In this document: piece after piece, positions 59,512 to 64,000 of the stretch
Position numbering within the stretch: the first letter of the stretch is position 1
How the letters are laid out: every line of letters starts with the position of its first letter
NCBI RefSeq assembly: GCF_015209505.1
Contig: NZ_JADEYC010000030.1
Location: forward strand, 1 to 64,000
Reading direction: 5' to 3'
Origin: Saccharopolyspora montiporae
GTDB lineage: Bacteria > Actinomycetota > Actinomycetes > Mycobacteriales > Pseudonocardiaceae
DNA: 64,000 nucleotides
Translations under genes and position numbers: made by a program
The notes under the pieces: model-generated
The model's input: the letters and a program-made list of their open reading frames with translations, nothing else
The model's database searches: none
What the model was told of the DNA's origin: nothing

Positions 59512-61785
59512 ATGCTGCAGCCGATCCGCACCCGCACCCGGATCACCGGGGTCGTGCAGGGCGTGGGATTCCGCCCCTTCGTGCACGCGCTGGCCGCCCG
59601 GCTCGGCGTCTCCGGGTTCGTGGGCAACGACGTACACGGCGTGTTCGTCGAAGCCGAGGCGCACCGCGACGTCCTGGACCGCTTCCACGCCGCGCTGCGC
59701 GAGCAGGCCCCTCCGCTGGCGGAGATCGACGAGCTCACCTCCAGCGAACTGCCCGCCACCGGCGCAACCGGGTTCACCATCGCCGGCAGCGACGCCACCG
59801 GCCGGGCCGGTGCGCTCGTCGCCGCGGACAGCGCCACCTGCGCGGACTGCCTCGCCGAGGTCGCTGACGCCGACGCGCGCAGATCCGGGTACGCGTTCAC
59901 CAACTGCACCAACTGCGGCCCGCGGTTCACCATCGTCACCGGGATCCCCTACGACCGGCCGTCGACCACCATGGCGCCGTTCCCGATGTGCCCGGCGTGC
60001 GCTGCCGAGTACCACGATCCCGCCGACCGCCGGTTCCACGCCCAGCCGGTCTGCTGCCCGGACTGCGGACCGCGGCTGCGGCTCACCGACGCGTCCGGGG
60101 CCGGGCTCGGCCCCGAGCCGATCGCCGGTGCCGCCGAGCTGCTGCGCGCGGGATCCGTGCTGGCCGTCAAGGGACTCGGCGGCTATCACCTCGCCGTCGA
60201 CGCCACCCGCGAGTCCGCGTGCGCCCTGCTGCGCGCGCGAAAGCACCGGGAGGACAAGGCATTCGCGGTGATGGCGGGTGATCTGACCGCCGCGCACGCG
60301 CTGTGCGAGATCGATGCGGCCGGCGCGGAGCTGCTCATCTCGCGCAGGCGGCCGATCGTGCTGCTGCCGCACCGCGCGGATTCGCCCGTGGCCGCCTCGG
60401 TCGCGCCGGGCAACCGCGAGCTCGGCCTGATGCTGCCCTACACCCCGCTGCACCGGCTGCTGCTCGACGCCACCGGCGCACCGATCGTGCTCACCAGCGG
60501 CAACCTCTCCGACGAGCCGATCGCCTACCGGGATGCCGACGCGTTCGACCGCCTCGCACCGATCGCGGACGCGTTCCTGACCCACGACCGCGACATCCGC
60601 ACCCGCACCGACGATTCCGTCGTGCGCCCGCAGCCGCCCGGGCGCCGTGGCGCGATCCTGCTGCGCCGCTCGCGCGGGTACGTCCCGGAACCGCTCCGGG
60701 TGCCGTGGGAGTTCCCGGAGCCGGTGCTGGCCTGCGGCGGCGAGCTCAAGAACACCTTCTGCCTGGCCGAGGGGAACCGCGCGTTCCTGTCGCACCACAT
60801 CGGCGACCTGGAGAACCTGGAGACGCTGCGCTCGTTCACCGACGGCATCGAGCATTTCCAGCGGCTCTTCGAGATCGAGCCGCAGCTGGTCGCGCACGAT
60901 CTGCACCCGGAGTACCTGTCCACCAAGCACGCCCGCGGTCTGCCCGGTGCGCAGCTCGTCGGCGTGCAGCACCACCACGCGCACATCGCGTCCTGCCTGG
61001 CCGACAACGGGTCCCGCGGGCCGGTGATCGGCGTGGCCTTCGACGGCACGGGATATGGCACGGACGGCAGCATGTGGGGAGGCGAGTTCCTCATCGCCGA
61101 CCTGGCCGGGTTCGACCGGGTCGGGCACCTGGAGCAGTTCCGGCTGCCCGGCGGTGCGGCGGCGATCCGGCACCCCTGGCGGACCGCGGCCGCCGTGCTA
61201 CACGTGGCCTTCGACGGCGATCCGCCGCAGGACCTGGCGGTGCTGCGGCGCAACGCCGATACCTGGCCGACCGTGCAGACCCTGCTGCGCAGCGGGCTCA
61301 ATTCCCCGGTCACCTCCAGCGCGGGGCGGTTGTTCGACGCGGTCGCGGCGATCACCGGGGTGCGCGATGCGGTCAGCTGCGAAGGCCAGGCCGCCGTGGA
61401 ACTGGAGCAGGCCGCCGACCCGGCGCACCGCGGGACCTACCGCGTCCCGATCAACGGCAGCGACGTCCTGCGACCGGCGACCGCGGACCTCGTGCGCGGG
61501 GTGGTCGCCGACGTGCGATCCGGCGTCGCGCTCCCGGTGATCTCGGCGCGGTTCCACAACGGCATCGCGGACGCCATCACCGACACCTGCCTGCAGCTGA
61601 GCGAGCGCACCGGGATCGGCGAGATCGCGCTGTCCGGTGGGGTTTTCGCCAACCAGGTGTTGCTGCACCGCACCGTGCAGCGCCTGGCGGAATCCGGCCT
61701 GCAGGTGCTCACACACAGCCGGGTGCCCTGCAACGACGGCGGGCTGAGCTTGGGCCAGGCCGTGGTGGCGGGCGCACGCGGGTGA
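59512..61785 (+). CDS. hypF: Carbamoyltransferase, [NiFe]-hydrogenase maturation
   Basis: This 757-residue protein has the HypF domain order: acylphosphatase (VVQGVGFRPFVHALA, residues 1-90), two zinc fingers (CADC and NCTNCGPRF; CPAC; CCPDCGPR, 105-190), a YrdC-like domain (AVKGLGGYHLAVDA, ILTSGNLSDEPI) and a Kae1-like C-terminal domain (VQHHHAHIASCLAD, GVAFDGTGYG). It uses carbamoyl phosphate to make the thiocyanate-like group on HypE for the cyanide ligands of the Fe site. It points toward, but is convergent with, the hypC-hypA-hypB operon. ATG 59512 matches family N-termini. Confidence 0.96.
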   Translation: MLQPIRTRTRITGVVQGVGFRPFVHALAARLGVSGFVGNDVHGVFVEAEAHRDVLDRFHAALREQAPPLAEIDELTSSELPATGATGFTIAGSDATGRAGALVAADSATCADCLAEVADADARRSGYAFTNCTNCGPRFTIVTGIPYDRPSTTMAPFPMCPACAAEYHDPADRRFHAQPVCCPDCGPRLRLTDASGAGLGPEPIAGAAELLRAGSVLAVKGLGGYHLAVDATRESACALLRARKHREDKAFAVMAGDLTAAHALCEIDAAGAELLISRRRPIVLLPHRADSPVAASVAPGNRELGLMLPYTPLHRLLLDATGAPIVLTSGNLSDEPIAYRDADAFDRLAPIADAFLTHDRDIRTRTDDSVVRPQPPGRRGAILLRRSRGYVPEPLRVPWEFPEPVLACGGELKNTFCLAEGNRAFLSHHIGDLENLETLRSFTDGIEHFQRLFEIEPQLVAHDLHPEYLSTKHARGLPGAQLVGVQHHHAHIASCLADNGSRGPVIGVAFDGTGYGTDGSMWGGEFLIADLAGFDRVGHLEQFRLPGGAAAIRHPWRTAAAVLHVAFDGDPPQDLAVLRRNADTWPTVQTLLRSGLNSPVTSSAGRLFDAVAAITGVRDAVSCEGQAAVELEQAADPAHRGTYRVPINGSDVLRPATADLVRGVVADVRSGVALPVISARFHNGIADAITDTCLQLSERTGIGEIALSGGVFANQVLLHRTVQRLAESGLQVLTHSRVPCNDGGLSLGQAVVAGARG

Positions 61786-61859
61786 CCCCGGCGAGGCGCC
61801 GGACCTGCGGCGGCGCCGAGGTAGCATCGCGCCGGAACCCACTCGGCGGAGGAGGCAGG

Positions 61860-62423
<564 letters not shown>

Positions 62424-62454
62424 CCGCAGCTGCCCCGGCGTCACGGTCGCGCGC

Positions 62455-63276
62455 CTAGCTCCGGGTGCGCGACCGGGACAGCAGCCAGCCGGCCCAGTCG
62501 GCCACACCGTCGCCGCGAGTGGCCGAGATCTGCCGGATCTCCAGGTTGGGGTTGACCTCACGCGCGTCGGCGGTGAACCGGGCGACGTCGAAGTCCACGT
62601 GCGGCAGCAGGTCGATCTTGTTGAGCAGCACCATGTCCGCGCAACGGAACATGTGCGGGTACTTGAGCGGTTTGTCGGCGCCCTCGGTGACCGACATGAT
62701 GACCACCTTGGCGAGTTCCCCCAGGTCGAACAGCGCGGGGCACACCAGGTTTCCGACGTTCTCCACCAGGACCACCGAATCGCGCGGCGGTGCCAGCTCG
62801 CGCAGCGCCCCGGCCAGCATCGCCGCGTCCAGGTGGCACCCGGCTCCGGTGTTGACCTGCACCGCGCGGCACCCGGTTGCCCGGATCCGGTCGGCGTCGA
62901 ACGGCGTCTCCTGATCCCCCTCCACGACCGAGATCGGGATCTCGCCCGCGGCCGCGATGGTGCGTTCGAGCAGCGTGGTCTTTCCCGAGCCCGGCGAGCT
63001 CATCAGGTTGATGGCGGTGATCCCGTTGTCCGCCAACCAATCCCGGTTGTACCGGGCCAGTTCGTCGTTCTTGGCGAGCACGTCCTGTTCCAGCAGCACG
63101 GTGCGCGGTTCCACCCACCAGGTCTGCCCGGCCGACCCGTCGCTACCGTGCCCGTGGCCCGGGCCGTGGCCGTGGCCATGACCGTGGCCGTGGTCCTGCT
63201 CGTGCTCGTGGTCGAGCTCCAGGTCCACCCCGTCGACCCGGGGTCCGGTGCCACCGCATCCGCACGTCGCGCACAT
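62455..63276 (-). CDS. hypB: Hydrogenase nickel incorporation GTPase
   Basis: This 273-residue SIMIBI GTPase delivers nickel to the large subunit. The N-terminus has the CATCGCGG metal site and a His-rich nickel-storage stretch (repeated HG dipeptides, about 22-45). The P-loop is MSSPGSGKTTLLER (near 92), followed by VVEGDQETPFD, NTGAGCHLDA and NKIDLLPHVDF, the base-binding NKxD. It follows hypA by one base. The His-rich tract suggests nickel buffering as well as insertion. Confidence 0.96.
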   Translation of the reverse strand: MCATCGCGGTGPRVDGVDLELDHEHEQDHGHGHGHGHGPGHGHGSDGSAGQTWWVEPRTVLLEQDVLAKNDELARYNRDWLADNGITAINLMSSPGSGKTTLLERTIAAAGEIPISVVEGDQETPFDADRIRATGCRAVQVNTGAGCHLDAAMLAGALRELAPPRDSVVLVENVGNLVCPALFDLGELAKVVIMSVTEGADKPLKYPHMFRCADMVLLNKIDLLPHVDFDVARFTADAREVNPNLEIRQISATRGDGVADWAGWLLSRSRTRS

Positions 63277-63277
63277 C

Positions 63278-63607
63278 TCAGATCACCTCGACCGATTTGA
63301 TCCGCAGCTGGGTTCCGCCGAGCAACTCCACATCCGCGCTCCCGCAGGAGCACAGCACCACCGGACCGGCGGTTTCGAACCGGGAAGCGCAGCTGCTGCA
63401 GCGGGCGACGCCCTCCGGTTCCTCGATGTCCAACCTGGCTCCGTGCATGGTCGTGTCCTCGGCGACCAGGTCGAAGCAGAACCGCACCGCGTCCGGCAGC
63501 ACCCCGGAGAGCCTGCCGATCTCCAATTGGAGGCTGGCGATCCGGGTCTCGCCCATGCGTTCGCACACCCCGTCCACGATGTTGCGGGTGATGGCGAGCT
63601 CGTGCAC
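63278..63607 (-). CDS. hypA: Hydrogenase nickel metallochaperone
   Basis: This 109-residue protein starts (GTG 63607) with MHELAIT, whose His2 is the nickel ligand. The zinc-ribbon has CSSC near 70 and CSCG near 86 (second pair separated by one residue rather than two). It hands nickel to HypB and on to the hydrogenase large subunit. It lies between hypC (56 bases upstream) and hypB (1 base downstream). Confidence 0.95.
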   Translation of the reverse strand: MHELAITRNIVDGVCERMGETRIASLQLEIGRLSGVLPDAVRFCFDLVAEDTTMHGARLDIEEPEGVARCSSCASRFETAGPVVLCSCGSADVELLGGTQLRIKSVEVI

Positions 63608-63663
63608 GTCCGTTCCTCCTGCGCCTGTCGTGCGGGGCTGCGGCGCCGCTCCCCGAGCAAGCC

Positions 63664-63915
63664 CTATTCGGTCTGCGGGTCCGTGGAACCGCGGCCCAGC
63701 ATCTCCAGGCCGGACAGCGCCTCGCCCGCGCGGTGCGCATCCACCTTCTCCAGCGCGAATCCCATGTGGATGAGCACCCAGTCACCGGGTTCGAGCACCC
63801 CGGGATCGAGCAGTCCGATGTTCACTGTCCGGTTCGCCCCCGAGACGTCGGCGATGGCGAGCTGGTCGTTGTCCGCGACCAGCTCCACCACCTGTCCGGG
63901 AATTCCCAAACACAT
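63664..63915 (-). CDS. hypC: HypC/HybG/HupF family hydrogenase assembly chaperone
   Basis: This 83-residue protein begins MCLGIPGQVVEL, in which Cys2 is essential for carrying the Fe(CN)2CO unit with HypD. The body is a small OB-fold and ends with a polar tail. It heads hypC-hypA-hypB and is itself preceded by the DUF6893 gene at the window edge, 13 bases upstream. hypD and hypE are not in the window and may lie beyond the right end. Confidence 0.95.
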   Translation of the reverse strand: MCLGIPGQVVELVADNDQLAIADVSGANRTVNIGLLDPGVLEPGDWVLIHMGFALEKVDAHRAGEALSGLEMLGRGSTDPQTE

Positions 63916-63928
63916 AACGATTCCCCGC

Positions 63929-64000
63929 TCACATGCGGCGAATGCGCAGGTACCGCTTGATGTCCGGGGTCGAGTTGAATGCGACCAGCACCGCGGTGCA
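63929..64000 (-). CDS. DUF6893 family small protein (partial)
   Basis: Only the last 23 residues are visible; the gene enters from the right edge and stops at TGA 63929-63931. The visible end TPDIKRYLRIRRM, following a hydrophobic stretch (TAVLVAFNS), matches the C-terminus of DUF6893, a family of ~40-residue single-helix proteins often found beside actinobacterial uptake-hydrogenase genes. This supports a hydrogenase operon immediately outside the window. Confidence 0.65.
   Translation of the reverse strand, partial: CTAVLVAFNSTPDIKRYLRIRRM

Noticed and set aside
63100..63220. Short direct repeats of CCGTGGCC type near the hypB start
   Set aside because: They encode the His-Gly nickel-binding tract of HypB and are not an independent repeat element.

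Overview
The window is very GC-rich (third codon positions almost always G or C), uses many GTG/TTG starts, and carries DUF397/Scr1-type regulator pairs, DUF6893, CYP and acyl-CoA dehydrogenase families typical of actinomycetes. The overall flavour fits a Pseudonocardiaceae-like organism (Saccharopolyspora or relatives); this is an inference from gene content, not from a marker gene. No insertion sequence, prophage, integrase or CRISPR array is visible. The long open frames opposite real genes are GC artefacts.

Layout: 0-4.8 kb holds stress and membrane genes (GlsB-like, universal stress protein, site-2 protease with CBS region). 4.0-8.6 kb is a compact type III polyketide locus: DUF2071 protein, type III PKS, acyl-CoA-dehydrogenase-like flavoprotein and methyltransferase, translationally coupled by GTGA overlaps, with a divergent UbiA prenyltransferase. 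It resembles the agq (prenylated alkyl-hydroquinone) loci of actinomycetes. 8.9-12.4 kb has a haloacid dehalogenase, then a short acyl-transfer operon (acyl carrier protein, stand-alone condensation-domain enzyme, 51-residue acidic peptide) and a GreA-like factor. 12.7-24.7 kb is a catabolic island: cyanase, then badI-aliB-badH-aliA for cyclohexanecarboxylate-type alicyclic acids, controlled by a divergent TetR gene with three phased operators; then an SDR, a two-gene acyl-CoA dehydrogenase pair, a second TetR gene, a thioesterase and a P450.

24.8-33.3 kb contains a tiny secreted-peptide gene with a long empty upstream region, a DJ-1/PfpI protein, dnaE, a DUF397/Scr1 pair, a two-gene unknown unit with a strong internal hairpin, and ilvA. 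33.4-37.7 kb is a complete selenocysteine module: selA, selB, tRNA-Sec(UCA), selD. It is followed by a YbdK-type ligase, a YdcF protein and a secreted VCBS-like protein. 40.8-46.4 kb is an alkanesulfonate locus (ssuC-ssuB-ssuA-FMN reductase-ssuD) divergent from a TauE/SafE exporter, with matching inverted 24-nt elements in front of both. 46.5-49.9 kb has a second universal stress protein, an AraD1-like FAH-family enzyme, an HTH-only IclR remnant and a PadR regulator.

49.9-53.2 kb is a hydrolase-Baeyer-Villiger monooxygenase-SDR operon with the logic of cyclohexanol degradation (chnC-chnB-chnA), so this window encodes two partly complementary routes for alicyclic compounds. metE at 54.5-56.8 kb is preceded by a cobalamin riboswitch, so the B12-independent methionine synthase should be shut off when B12 is present. 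A BCCT transporter follows. The right end (59.5-64.0 kb) holds [NiFe]-hydrogenase maturation genes hypF and hypC-hypA-hypB plus a DUF6893 gene running off the edge, implying that hydrogenase structural genes lie just outside the window.
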